NCBI GenBank assembly: GCA_964540005.1
Contig: CAZILN010000241.1
Coordinates: 1-25,389 of the forward strand
Source: CAZILN01 sp964540005
Lineage (GTDB): Bacteria > Bacteroidota > Bacteroidia > Bacteroidales > SM23-62
Reading direction: 5' to 3'
Length of the DNA: 25,389 nucleotides
Made by a program: the position numbers and the translations under genes. Below, one piece after another: positions 1 to 8,818 of the stretch; within the stretch, counting starts at the first letter, position 1, and each line of letters begins with the position of its first letter. The notes below the pieces were generated by a model that did no database searches, was not told where the DNA came from, and saw only the letters and a list, made by a program, of their open reading frames with translations.

Positions 1-2291
1 CATATATTCGTATTGACGATACCTGCACTATGCTAACGCAGAAACATCCAGGTGAAACTGAACTTCCTGATGATATTCCGGCACTGAAAAACTACTACCC
101 TGAGCCCATCGCTGAAGAAAATATTGAAATGACCATCGCTACGCCCTCTTTGGAGATAGCTTATAAACTGGATGAAGTAAAAGTTATCAGAAGATTGATT
201 TCGCCCCTCCTTTCCGGTGGAGAGCAGACACTAATGCCACTCGGTGTTGAGGAATTCGTGGTGGAAAACACAAGCAATGAGGTACAGGAAATCTTACTCG
301 TAGTGCCCAGGCCATCACTGGTGAATCTTCAGGAAAAAGAACTTAAACCCACTGATCAGGACAGTGTTTTTGTATGTTCTGCGGCGGTCAGCGGACAGAA
401 GCATGAAGAGTTCCGGTTGCAAGATATTCGGGGCGTAATTATGGGAAGTTCGGAAACTCAAAACAGAATGGCTATTGCAGTCGCCGACGTTCCCGGCGTA
501 GCAGTGGATACTCAACCCTATTTCTGTCTCAATAAATACTCGGGTGATCTTCTTTTAAGCGAAGATGGCAGCTTTTATGAAAAACGGGGACCGGTTCTTC
601 GTAGCGATTATGGAGCGGCTGTTAGTCTGACTTTTACTTTGAAACCGAATGAATCCAAGACTGTTCCGGTAGCTGTGGTTCTTGACTTTCCAGTACAGGA
701 TTATATTGACGGAACAACCTTCGAGCGAAAATACGTCAAAAACTTTGCTAACCCAGAAACACGTACTTTGGATCTGGTAAAGATTGCTCTTGAAAGTTAC
801 AAGCAATGGTGGGATCGTACAGTAACCATCCAGGAACGGATCTTTAAGTTGATTTCATCCGGTTCATCCTATCAGAATGATCGCGAAGGCGCATTTCGTC
901 TCACAAGGCTGATGCTGAATGAACTTCATTTCCCGCTCTCCAACGCCTGTGTCTGGGTCGATGATGAAAACGGTGAGCGAGCCCGTTTCCTGGAATGTTT
1001 TGATTACTCTTATATCGATCCTTCCGATGTGGACTGGTATTCAATGGTGCTGTTGATGCTTTTTCCAAAAGTGGAAAAAGATCTCTGCCAGGCCTTTATA
1101 GATTCCATCCAGGCTGTGGATCCTACTCCGCGTTGGTACCATTATCACGCTTCCTTTGTTGAAGCCCGCATGCATTTTGAAGAAAATCCTGAAGAATACA
1201 AGGATGCCTCTCTTACACAGATCCGTGATGATTTTAAAACCAGGGGGAGTGTAGCCCACGATGTCGGAATGATGCCAAAAGGCCATCCGCTGCGAAACGT
1301 AAGTGATTATGCCTGGTACAATAATAATTACTGGGTTGATCTATATCCCAAGCTGATGATGCGTGTATTGCGCAATGTAAAATTTACCGGTGATATGGAA
1401 TTTCTTAAGTCGAATTGGGAAACACTCAAGTTCGGCCTGGAATCTCTCATGAAACTCGATTTTGATGACGATGGAATTCCTGAAGGCCATCCGGAGGATG
1501 TAAAGAACACCTTTGACAATCTGGTTCTGTTCGGAGCAGATGCTTATGATGCAACCCAGTTCCTGGGTGGTTGCCAGGCCTTGATCAAAATGGCGCAAAT
1601 GCTCGATGAAAAGGAAGATGAGGAACATATACAGACAGTGTATGACAAAGCCTGGAGCAGTTTTGAGAAATTATGGCGGGAAGATGAGAATAAAAAGGGC
1701 GAGAAACTCGAATATTACGTTACTTGCTTTGACCCTGAATCCGGAAATACAAATACGGATGTCTGGACCAATCAGCTTGACGCTTTGTGGTACTTAACAG
1801 CCATTGGAGAAGCTCCCTCAATTCCGGAAGACCGTGTAAAAAAGATCCTCAAAACCGTTTATAACACAAATCGTGCATTCATGGGCTGGGCTATGTGTAA
1901 AACCAAGGATGGTGAAACTGTTGAATCGGAACAGGGACAGGATGTTTATACCACTTCCAATTATGTCTTCGCCCAGTTATTAGACTATTATGGTATGGTT
2001 GAAGAAAGTAAAGAGGTCTACAAGCATATGGATCGTGTGATTTTCGAGTACGCAAATACTCTGACAACTCCAGACAACCTTCGGGCAGAGCTGGAACTGG
2101 AAGCCGGTGAAACAGAAGCCGGTCCACATTACATTGTTGCAGCATATCCCAGGCCGGGGGCAGTCTGGACCCATCTGGTGATGAATCACATCAAGGATTT
2201 ACAGGCAAAAAATAAGACCAAGACTATTGAGCCGGAAGATTTGATGCCTTTCTATCCCTGGTTGATGAGCGGCCCGGATGATGATGAATAG
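1..2291 (+). CDS. GH116/DUF608-family glycoside hydrolase, 5'-partial
   Basis: Probable beta-glycosidase (beta-glucosidase or beta-xylosidase type) of family GH116, the non-lysosomal glucosylceramidase-like DUF608 fold. The frame is open to the window edge: the first ATG, at 30, has no ribosome binding site and in-frame codons precede it, so the true start lies upstream and 753 residues is a minimum. Numbering from that ATG, an N-terminal beta-rich domain (about 1-240) precedes an (alpha/alpha)6 barrel. The segment FLECFDYSYIDPSDVDWYS holds E322, which aligns with the family nucleophile. KNTFDNL holds D496, matching the family acid/base, and AHDVG near 409-413 matches the conserved HDLG. No signal peptide can be judged because the N-terminus is missing. 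A kinase and a xylanase follow on the same strand after 64 bases, so it probably acts on imported xylo- or gluco-oligosaccharides. The family call is firm; the substrate is inferred. Confidence 0.82.
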   Translation, partial: YIRIDDTCTMLTQKHPGETELPDDIPALKNYYPEPIAEENIEMTIATPSLEIAYKLDEVKVIRRLISPLLSGGEQTLMPLGVEEFVVENTSNEVQEILLVVPRPSLVNLQEKELKPTDQDSVFVCSAAVSGQKHEEFRLQDIRGVIMGSSETQNRMAIAVADVPGVAVDTQPYFCLNKYSGDLLLSEDGSFYEKRGPVLRSDYGAAVSLTFTLKPNESKTVPVAVVLDFPVQDYIDGTTFERKYVKNFANPETRTLDLVKIALESYKQWWDRTVTIQERIFKLISSGSSYQNDREGAFRLTRLMLNELHFPLSNACVWVDDENGERARFLECFDYSYIDPSDVDWYSMVLLMLFPKVEKDLCQAFIDSIQAVDPTPRWYHYHASFVEARMHFEENPEEYKDASLTQIRDDFKTRGSVAHDVGMMPKGHPLRNVSDYAWYNNNYWVDLYPKLMMRVLRNVKFTGDMEFLKSNWETLKFGLESLMKLDFDDDGIPEGHPEDVKNTFDNLVLFGADAYDATQFLGGCQALIKMAQMLDEKEDEEHIQTVYDKAWSSFEKLWREDENKKGEKLEYYVTCFDPESGNTNTDVWTNQLDALWYLTAIGEAPSIPEDRVKKILKTVYNTNRAFMGWAMCKTKDGETVESEQGQDVYTTSNYVFAQLLDYYGMVEESKEVYKHMDRVIFEYANTLTTPDNLRAELELEAGETEAGPHYIVAAYPRPGAVWTHLVMNHIKDLQAKNKTKTIEPEDLMPFYPWLMSGPDDDE

Positions 2292-2355
2292 ACCTGCATG
2301 AAGGATAAGGGAACGTACACTTTAAAATAATCAATCAAATAAGGAACCAATTAAT

Positions 2356-3261
2356 ATGACCATCAATATGGGCAAAAAATATGACATTACATTTGTAGGG
2401 CACATGTGCTATGACGAGATTATTCCATTTGGAGGAGAAGCTCGTGTCGCTCCCGGAAGTGCCGTTTTATGCGGAGCCATGGTTGCCGCGAGAGTAGGCA
2501 AGAAGGTTGCCGCCCTTGTGAAGATGGCCAGGAAAGACGAGGCCATCCTCCAGCCGATGAAAGATATCGGCATCGATACCTATCTCATTCCGAGCGAAGA
2601 GACTTCGTTCAACAGAGTGGTACACGAGTCCGAAAACGTCGATGAACGTACAATGACGCTTATCAAATCGGCCGGGTTGATATCCATCGATGATGTTCCG
2701 GATCTGGACTCGAGGTGTGTCCACCTGGCTGGGATATCGGATACCGAATTCGACATGGCGCTCATGAAGGGTTTGAAGTCCAGAAACTATCAGAGCCTGT
2801 CGGTCGACATGCAGAGTTTCGTCCGTCATGTCAATCCGGTAACGCTCAACCACGAGTTCATTGACGTCACCGATAAAAAAGAGATCGCAGCTATGATGGA
2901 TAAGCTGAAACTTGACGTGGTGGAAGCCCGCCTTCTGACCGGTACCGAAGATCTTGAGAAAGCTGCAATAATCATCGAATCATGGGGTTGTCCAGAAATT
3001 CAGATTACACATTCACAGGGCGTACTGGCGAGAGTCAGAGGGAAGACATATTATGAGAAATTCTCCAACAATAATATATCCGGCAGAACCGGCCGGGGTG
3101 ATACAACATTTGCTGCATACCTCTCACACAGACTGGATCACCAAGCTGCAGATTCATTGAAGTTTGCAGCTGCCCTGGTATCAATCAAAATGGAAACACC
3201 CGGTCCGTTTAATGGCACATTGGAAGAAGTTTATAAACGATTGGAAGAAAAACACTCATGA
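2356..3261 (+). CDS. PfkB-family carbohydrate kinase
   Basis: Ribokinase/PfkB-fold sugar kinase of 301 residues, which would phosphorylate a sugar or sugar-like alcohol with ATP in the cytoplasm. The C-terminal signature is RTGRGDTTFAA (244-254), with D249 as catalytic base and the TGRGD anion hole in place of the more usual GAGD. VVEARLLTG (188-196) supplies the conserved glutamate region, and an N-terminal GxxxxD-like segment (VGHMCYDE, 14-21) fits substrate binding. AAGGAA at 2341-2346 sits 9 bases before the chosen ATG; ATG at 2371 is an alternative. The gene overlaps the GH10 gene by ATGA, so the two are translationally coupled. The first two thirds look richer in G, C and CpG than either neighbour, a possible sign of transfer. 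The substrate cannot be read from the sequence; a pentose is only inferred from context. Confidence 0.85.
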   Translation: MTINMGKKYDITFVGHMCYDEIIPFGGEARVAPGSAVLCGAMVAARVGKKVAALVKMARKDEAILQPMKDIGIDTYLIPSEETSFNRVVHESENVDERTMTLIKSAGLISIDDVPDLDSRCVHLAGISDTEFDMALMKGLKSRNYQSLSVDMQSFVRHVNPVTLNHEFIDVTDKKEIAAMMDKLKLDVVEARLLTGTEDLEKAAIIIESWGCPEIQITHSQGVLARVRGKTYYEKFSNNNISGRTGRGDTTFAAYLSHRLDHQAADSLKFAAALVSIKMETPGPFNGTLEEVYKRLEEKHS

Positions 3262-4337
3262 AACAATCAGATAAAAACAACCAGCCTTTTTTAAAAGATG
3301 TATTTCAAAATGATTTTTATATTGGCGCAGCGCTTAATGTTGAGCAAATCTGTGGCAGGGAACCCGAAGCTATGGACCTTGTTGCCAGACATTTCAACAG
3401 CATCACTCCAGAAAACATAATGAAGTGGGAAGAAATTCATCCGGAACCGGAACGATACAATTTCGAAGCGTCTGACCAGTTTGTAGCCTTCGGTGAAAAG
3501 CATAATATGCATATCATAGCTCATGCTTTGGTCTGGTTTCATCAGACGCCGGATTGGGTGTTTCAGGATGAATCTGGAAATGCACTGAGCCGGGAGGCAC
3601 TTCTTGAGCGGATGAAAAATCACATTTTCACTGTGATGGGCCGGTACCGGGGTCGCATCCATGGCTGGGACGTTGTAAACGAAGCTATCATGAAGGATGG
3701 TTCTTTCAGGCAATGCAGATGGTTGGAAATTATCGGGGAAAACTATGTACAAAAGGCGTTTGAATTTGCACGCGAGGCTGATCCGGATGCTGAACTCTAT
3801 TACAATGAGTACGATTATGAATTCGGTCCAAAAACCGAAGGCGTCATCCAACTTATCCGGAATCTTCAGTCCAAAGGTATTAAATTAGACGGTGTCGGCA
3901 TTCAGGGGCACTGGTTTCTGGATTATCCGAAGATAGATTTGCTTGATAGTTATATTAAGGAACTAAGAAAACTGGGGGTAAAATTGATGATCACCGAACT
4001 GGACGTGGGTGTACTCCCTTTTTATCCAATGGATTCTACTGTCGTTTCCATTTCTTCTTTCGACGCAGAAATGCAGGATAAGTACAATCCCTTTCCGGAT
4101 GGACTTCCGGATGCTGTTGAAAAAGATCTGGCAAATCGCTATGCGGAATTATTCTTATATTTTAAGAAAAATCAGGATCTGTTTGGGCGGATTACTTTCT
4201 GGGCAGTCCATGATGGTCAATCCTGGCGCAATTACTGGCCTATATCCGGCCGGTCTGATTATCCTATGTTGTTCGACCGGAACTGCCAGTCAAAGCCTGC
4301 GTTCGATGCCGTTGTCCAGACAGTGCAAGGGAATTAA
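3258..4337 (+). CDS. GH10 endo-1,4-beta-xylanase, apparently cytoplasmic
   Basis: Family 10 xylanase, which hydrolyses internal beta-1,4-xylosidic bonds with retention. The single catalytic barrel fills nearly all 359 residues. The hallmark PENIMKWEEIHPEPERYNF (51-69) opens the barrel and HALVWFHQTPDWV (89-101) follows. WDVVNEA (137-143) carries the acid/base E142, and MITELDV (244-250) carries the nucleophile E247. There is no signal peptide, lipobox or carbohydrate-binding module: the N-terminus is polar, so the enzyme should act in the cytoplasm on imported xylo-oligosaccharides. The start overlaps the end of the kinase gene by 4 bases (ATGA), which implies co-translation. The stop interlocks with the stop of the convergent symporter gene in a TTAA. 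Family and catalytic residues are clear; location is inferred from the missing signal. Confidence 0.93.
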   Translation: MKQSDKNNQPFLKDVFQNDFYIGAALNVEQICGREPEAMDLVARHFNSITPENIMKWEEIHPEPERYNFEASDQFVAFGEKHNMHIIAHALVWFHQTPDWVFQDESGNALSREALLERMKNHIFTVMGRYRGRIHGWDVVNEAIMKDGSFRQCRWLEIIGENYVQKAFEFAREADPDAELYYNEYDYEFGPKTEGVIQLIRNLQSKGIKLDGVGIQGHWFLDYPKIDLLDSYIKELRKLGVKLMITELDVGVLPFYPMDSTVVSISSFDAEMQDKYNPFPDGLPDAVEKDLANRYAELFLYFKKNQDLFGRITFWAVHDGQSWRNYWPISGRSDYPMLFDRNCQSKPAFDAVVQTVQGN

Positions 4338-5818
4338 GAAGCAATATTAGTATCAGCTTCTCTTCTTTCACTGAGTTCTTTCTCTATCTGCACCTCTGTT
4401 TTCTTGTCTATAGCATAAAAGAAAAGACAGCCTATTCCAACCATAAATGTAATGGTAGGGAAGACACTTACCAGCCATTTGATCCCGTTGATCACTTCAG
4501 GAGTCTGAACCAGGGCGCTTTCATCATAGCCATATCCTGCCAGGATACCTGCAACCAGCGATCCTCCTATACTCAGGCCGGCCTTTAGTCCGAAAATCAT
4601 AGCAGAAAATATGATGGCAGTAGCACGGCGGTTATTTTTCCATTCTGAATAGTCTGCGACATCCGCAATCATTGCCCATAAAAGCGGGATGGTCAATCCG
4701 TAAAAGAATCCGTGAAGAATCTGCGTGATAAATACTATAGTTATGGATTCCGGTGCATAGAAGACAAATACCAGCAAACAAATAGTTGAAAGGAACAGGC
4801 CTGCTCCGAATACATCCCTTTTACCAAACTTATCAGCCAGTTTTTTTGAGAACATGATACCGACTATCATGAATATAATACCCCCTGCATTGAACAGGCT
4901 GAAACCAGATGTAGCGGCATCTTCAGGCCATTGGAATCCATGCAGGCCGAGATTTGTAAGCAGGTTGTTCAATCCATCAATGAATCCATTGAATCCAATA
5001 TTATTCAAAAAATTGGCAAGGTGCGCTTCACTCAAATAGTGCTCAAAGTAATAAACGTATGTTCCACCCTTAAGGGAAAGAGTAATAAACACAAAAACTG
5101 TAAGGATCAGCATGGCTATCCACGGCCTGTTCCTGAAAAGGTCTTTAAGGTCTTCCCTGACACTTGATTTTTGTTCAGGTTTGGGAATGATGCGTTCTCT
5201 AGTAGTAAGAAAAGTAATAATAAAGAAGACCACTCCAGTCGCTGCAAATATACCCATTGTATTTTCGAATCCCTTTGTTTTATCCCCATCTCCAAGGATA
5301 AGAACAAGAGGCAGCAACAACACCTGCACTGTGAATTGTGCAATCATCACTGCTACAAAACGGTAGGAAGAAATGCTGTTTCGTTCGGCAATATTTCCTG
5401 TCAGAACTCCGCTTAGTGCAGCATAAGGCAGGTTATTCGCAGAATATACCAGTACAAGGATAATGTATGTTATCAGTGCATATGCTATTTTCCCTTTTTC
5501 TCCGAAATCAGGTGAACTGAATGCCAGGATAGCCATGACACCAAATGGCACTGCTGTCCACAGGATCCAGGGCCGGAACTTACCCCAGCGCGAGTTGGTT
5601 CGATCCGCGATGGCTCCCATAACAGGATTAAAAAATGCTCCAATCATTCCGCCGGTGAAAATGATTGCAGAAGCTGCAGCAGGCGGTATTTTGTATACAT
5701 CCGTGTAAAAGAATGCAAGGAAGGTCATCAGCGTCTGGAAAATGAGATTGGCAGAAAGGTCTCCCAGACTGTATCCTATTTTTTCCCGCACAGAGAGTTT
5801 AACGTTCGTATCTGTCAT
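4334..5818 (-). CDS. GPH-family (MFS) sugar:cation symporter
   Basis: Inner-membrane secondary transporter of 494 residues with about 12 hydrophobic segments, of the glycoside-pentoside-hexuronide:cation symporter family (MelB/XynB/YicJ type). The family loop between helices 2 and 3 is clear: ADRTNSRWGKFRPW (71-84), followed by a second cluster at SANNLPYAALSGVL. It probably imports xylosides or short xylo- or gluco-oligosaccharides with Na+ or H+, feeding the intracellular GH10 and GH116 enzymes across the convergent junction. The GH5-like gene lies 151 bases upstream on the same strand, so a shared transcript is possible. I see no strong promoter motif in that gap. The start ATG is unambiguous. 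Substrate is inferred from neighbours only. Confidence 0.88.
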   Translation of the reverse strand: MTDTNVKLSVREKIGYSLGDLSANLIFQTLMTFLAFFYTDVYKIPPAAASAIIFTGGMIGAFFNPVMGAIADRTNSRWGKFRPWILWTAVPFGVMAILAFSSPDFGEKGKIAYALITYIILVLVYSANNLPYAALSGVLTGNIAERNSISSYRFVAVMIAQFTVQVLLLPLVLILGDGDKTKGFENTMGIFAATGVVFFIITFLTTRERIIPKPEQKSSVREDLKDLFRNRPWIAMLILTVFVFITLSLKGGTYVYYFEHYLSEAHLANFLNNIGFNGFIDGLNNLLTNLGLHGFQWPEDAATSGFSLFNAGGIIFMIVGIMFSKKLADKFGKRDVFGAGLFLSTICLLVFVFYAPESITIVFITQILHGFFYGLTIPLLWAMIADVADYSEWKNNRRATAIIFSAMIFGLKAGLSIGGSLVAGILAGYGYDESALVQTPEVINGIKWLVSVFPTITFMVGIGCLFFYAIDKKTEVQIEKELSERREADTNIAS

Positions 5819-5969
5819 CTGTTTTATCTGTTAAAATTGAGTTAATAAACTTACATAAAATATTAATTACATCCAGACTCCATAAAAAAAATCCAGGCAT
5901 GAGTCTAGCGAACCTTAATGACACGATAATTAAATTAAAAGTACCTGTCTGTTTATCAACTTCTTGATG

Positions 5970-7124
5970 TTATTCTTTTTTGGAAACTTTAGAAGCAGGA
6001 TAAACAAGCTCCGGGTACTGCTTGTAAAAGGCTGCCAGTCCCGGAGCACAATCAGTCAGGGTTCCATTCCGGTCTACCCCGTTTGATGTCCATACCATCA
6101 GGCCTTTCCATCCATTCTGATAGGTTTTAATATACGCCTCGCTGATGGGAACAATCAATACGTTTCTCCCCGTAGTATCCTGTGTATATATACCCCTTGC
6201 GGGATTTTCCCCGATCATGCACGGGCGGTCATTCATCCCATAATAATCAGGCGACATGTCTGCAGTATAATCACCGAAATAACGAACTGTCCATCCATAG
6301 TAATGTGGAGAATAGAAATCAAGAAATGCCTTAGGTGAGGCATATTGAGCCTGCAGGTTTTCATCGCTCCAGAAATTACCTTTACAATTTGAACAGTTGC
6401 TGTTCCACTTGACTGCGGCACTCCCCAGGGTGACAAGGACACTGCTGTTTTCATGTACCGCGCCAGCAACACGCGCAGCAAAATACTGCAGCCTTTCCCA
6501 GGGTATGTATCCGCACTCCTCGTTTGTATGCATCCATTCAATTTCGTTACATATATCGATGCACCACAGGTATGGATTTTCTTTATAACGGTTAATGAAG
6601 GGGATCACATAATGTTTGATATAGCTGTCTGTCCTGTCATCATCTGCCATCAGCTTTCGCCACCTCTCGTACTTGATGTATCTGTTTTTAGTATGATCGA
6701 ATGAGATCAGCGTAGCCATAATGTGGATACCATTCCGTTCAGCCAGTGCAAACATATCATCCAGATCCTCCCAGTGGGCCTGGGTAGCCCCGCTGACCAT
6801 ACCCGATTCATCTATTTCGATCCCAACATCGCCATTACAAGTGATCCATATACGGCTGGCATTACCCCCTGCCTCTCTGATTTTCTGAAATTCCTTATTC
6901 CAGAAGTCAGTATTATATTCGCCTCCAAAATCATTCCACTTATCCCAGGGCGTATTTACACCATTGATAAAAATTTCCTTCTCTCCCTGCAAGAACTTAT
7001 TGCCTTCGACTGAGATCCTCTGTGCATTTGAATTGCCGGTATTTAGCAGGAAAATACCAGTGCTTATGCATACGAATAACAAATTGATCTTTTGCGAGTT
7101 ACAGCGTAGTATTCTTTCTTTCAA
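5970..7124 (-). CDS. Secreted GH5-like (beta/alpha)8 glycoside hydrolase
   Basis: Exported clan GH-A hydrolase of 384 residues, closest in appearance to GH5 mannanase/cellulase-like enzymes. A basic start and hydrophobic stretch (residues 14-28) ending in NSNAQ make a cleavable signal peptide of about 35 residues. CIDICNEIEW (188-197) places the acid/base at E194 after the conserved N193. CMIGENPARG (302-311) places the likely nucleophile at E306, and W345 in MVWTSNG fits the aromatic residue closing the active site. Cysteines at 244 and 247 (CSNC) might form a disulfide or bind metal. The start is TTG: no in-frame ATG precedes it before the TAA at 7143-7145, and the signal peptide only fits with this start. 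It diverges from the DUF4038 lipoprotein gene. Exact family and substrate (mannan, glucan or xylan) are uncertain. Confidence 0.78.
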   Translation of the reverse strand: MKERILRCNSQKINLLFVCISTGIFLLNTGNSNAQRISVEGNKFLQGEKEIFINGVNTPWDKWNDFGGEYNTDFWNKEFQKIREAGGNASRIWITCNGDVGIEIDESGMVSGATQAHWEDLDDMFALAERNGIHIMATLISFDHTKNRYIKYERWRKLMADDDRTDSYIKHYVIPFINRYKENPYLWCIDICNEIEWMHTNEECGYIPWERLQYFAARVAGAVHENSSVLVTLGSAAVKWNSNCSNCKGNFWSDENLQAQYASPKAFLDFYSPHYYGWTVRYFGDYTADMSPDYYGMNDRPCMIGENPARGIYTQDTTGRNVLIVPISEAYIKTYQNGWKGLMVWTSNGVDRNGTLTDCAPGLAAFYKQYPELVYPASKVSKKE

Positions 7125-7204
7125 TTTAAAAAGGTTTGATTTTTAATATTAATTTTCTGTCTGATAGCATTGTGGTTTGAGAAAGTGCACAGGGGCACAG
7201 CCTA

Positions 7205-7212
7205 CAAAATTA
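7205..7212 (-). promoter_or_regulatory. Candidate Bacteroidota -7 box for the GH5-like gene
   Basis: TAATTTTG on the minus strand matches the TAnnTTTG consensus. It lies about 80 bases before the TTG start of the GH5-like gene, inside the 178-base divergent gap. No TTTG is found at the usual 19-21 base distance upstream, so support is partial. Confidence 0.3.
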
Positions 7213-7302
7213 AATGCCTGTAAGTTATTTTCTTTAAATTTATCAAGTGATCATCATATTCATATTAAACATAAAGTTATCTGATAAAATAAGAGCAAAG
7301 CA

Positions 7303-8577
7303 ATGAAACTAAAAAATTTTAAACCCATTTTCATTTTATTGTGCCTGGTAATTACCAGTATCCAATGTAATCAACATCCGGCATTCCCGGTCAAGGTAAG
7401 TGAAAACGGAAGGTATATTGTAGATCAGAATGATCATCCCGTTTTCTGGTTAGGCACCACCCAGTGGCAGATTTTCCGGGAATATAATCTCGATGAAGCC
7501 AGGACGACCATTGAGAATGTTAAAAGCAAAGGATTTGTATTTATCCAGGCCATGCTGATGGGTGTAGGAGATGGGACACAGGCCAATACCCATGGAGAAA
7601 AACCCTGGATAAATGATGATCCCCTCACGCCTAATGAAGCATACTTTTTACATGTGGATTCAGTAATACAGATAGCCCGCAAAAATGACGTGATTTTTTC
7701 AATCACTATGTATCACCAGCGATACCGGAACTGTATTACCCTGGAAAATGCCCGGGCCTGGGCAAATTGGCTATCTTCCCGGTACAAGGATGTTCCAAAT
7801 ATTGTATGGTCTATGACACCTGAAGCCAGAGAAGAGTTTATACCTATTCTAAGGGAACTTGCAGCAGGACTTCAGGAGGGTGATGGCGGATCGCATATTA
7901 TAACATTCAAACCGGATCCGGCTCCCTTTTCATCGAGCTTCATACACCGGGAAGACTGGCTGGATTTTAATTCCATGCAGACATGGAATTCAACGAACTT
8001 AATCTATCCAATGGTTACTCATGATTATTCCCTTGAGCCGGTCAAACCGGTACTCATGGCTGAAGGAGCCTATGAACAGGGATCTGAATACGGATTTGAT
8101 GTGACTCCCCTCTGGGTACGCAGGCAGGCCTATTACTCCTACCTTGCTGGAGCTCATCATACTTACGGACATAATGATAGCTGGCGCGTATTATCAAGCT
8201 GGAAGGAAGCCCTGGATGCACCCGGTGCATTTCAGATGGGTATCCTGAAAGAAATATTCCTGGATCTCAAGGAATGGTGGTTTCTTATACCGGATCAATC
8301 AATACTTACCAGTGGTGGTAACATTGCCGGGGACCTGCTGAACCTGGCTGCCCGTCATAAAGATGGTAAATGGCTCATCGTTTATCTTGCCTCAAAAGAT
8401 ACCTGTTCTGTCGATCTCGGTAAGATTACAGGCAGTAATACAGTGAATGCATTCTGGATTGACCCTCGAACCGGGAATTCTAATACAGCCGGCAGCTTTC
8501 AAAAGGATGAAGAAGTATCCTTTATTACACCGGTTGAGTTTGAAGATGCAATACTGCTATTGAAACCTACAAACTAA
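7303..8577 (+). CDS. DUF4038 / GH140-like glycoside hydrolase lipoprotein
   Basis: Putative surface or periplasmic glycosidase of 424 residues in the DUF4038 group, which includes GH140 apiosidases. Residues 1-21 form a lipoprotein signal, with C22 in SIQCNQ as the likely lipidated cysteine. The barrel follows: FWLGTTQW (48-55), then PNIVWSM (165-171), then KPVLMAEGAYE (248-258), where E254 matches the conserved glutamate, then GAHHTYGHNDSW (283-294), a DUF4038 hallmark. A beta-rich C-terminal domain (about 330-424) fits the collagen-binding-like domain often found there. The position that usually reads GGD after the W of the NIVW strand is here MTPEA (171-175), so the acid/base residue is altered, perhaps E174. 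It is divergent from the GH5-like gene. Apiose or pectin side chains are possible substrates but not shown. Confidence 0.78.
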   Translation: MKLKNFKPIFILLCLVITSIQCNQHPAFPVKVSENGRYIVDQNDHPVFWLGTTQWQIFREYNLDEARTTIENVKSKGFVFIQAMLMGVGDGTQANTHGEKPWINDDPLTPNEAYFLHVDSVIQIARKNDVIFSITMYHQRYRNCITLENARAWANWLSSRYKDVPNIVWSMTPEAREEFIPILRELAAGLQEGDGGSHIITFKPDPAPFSSSFIHREDWLDFNSMQTWNSTNLIYPMVTHDYSLEPVKPVLMAEGAYEQGSEYGFDVTPLWVRRQAYYSYLAGAHHTYGHNDSWRVLSSWKEALDAPGAFQMGILKEIFLDLKEWWFLIPDQSILTSGGNIAGDLLNLAARHKDGKWLIVYLASKDTCSVDLGKITGSNTVNAFWIDPRTGNSNTAGSFQKDEEVSFITPVEFEDAILLLKPTN

Positions 8578-8588
8578 CGATCCTCCCT

Positions 8589-8605
8589 CACCTAAAGGAA
8601 AGGTG
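8589..8605. other. Short inverted repeat after the DUF4038 gene
   Basis: CACCT and AGGTG pair around a 7-base loop, 12 bases after the stop of the DUF4038 gene. No T-run follows on either strand, so it is a poor intrinsic terminator. The flanking cctccctcacctaaagg resembles degenerate REP-like repeats common in Bacteroidota intergenic DNA. That likeness is from memory, not from a second copy in this window. Confidence 0.25.
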
Positions 8606-8777
8606 GACTATGGTCTCCAAGCTATTTTATTGCTTCCTGCGGAGGAGTGCCGCTTAATATTGTCAAAAAGTATATCGAAAATCAGTAGATTTATCCTTAT
8701 TTATATACACTCCCTGAAGAGAAGTGGTTTTACGGACAAGTTGGAGAAAAGAGCTGCAAAAGCTGCAAAACGCTTAG

Positions 8778-8818
8778 AAAAAAAAGCCTGAGTAAAATCA
8801 CTTAAGCAGCCCTCAGAC
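8778..8818 (-). terminator. Intrinsic terminator of the DUF502 gene
   Basis: Read on the minus strand, GTCTGAG and CTCAGGC form a 7-bp stem with one G-T pair and a loop of about 19 bases, followed directly by eight Ts. The 5' arm overlaps the DUF502 stop codon, so transcription would end just as translation ends. The long loop makes it weaker than a textbook terminator. Confidence 0.5.

Noticed and set aside
1891..2189. Long antisense frames within the GH116 gene, and similar antisense frames inside the other large genes.
   Set aside because: They share the DNA of clearly coding, family-recognised genes and show no domain or start signal of their own.
8603..8791. A 62-codon plus-strand frame ending in a lysine- and alanine-rich tail.
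   Set aside because: Its tail is created by the A-run and stem of the DUF502 terminator, it overlaps the REP-like hairpin region, has no ribosome binding site and resembles no family I know.
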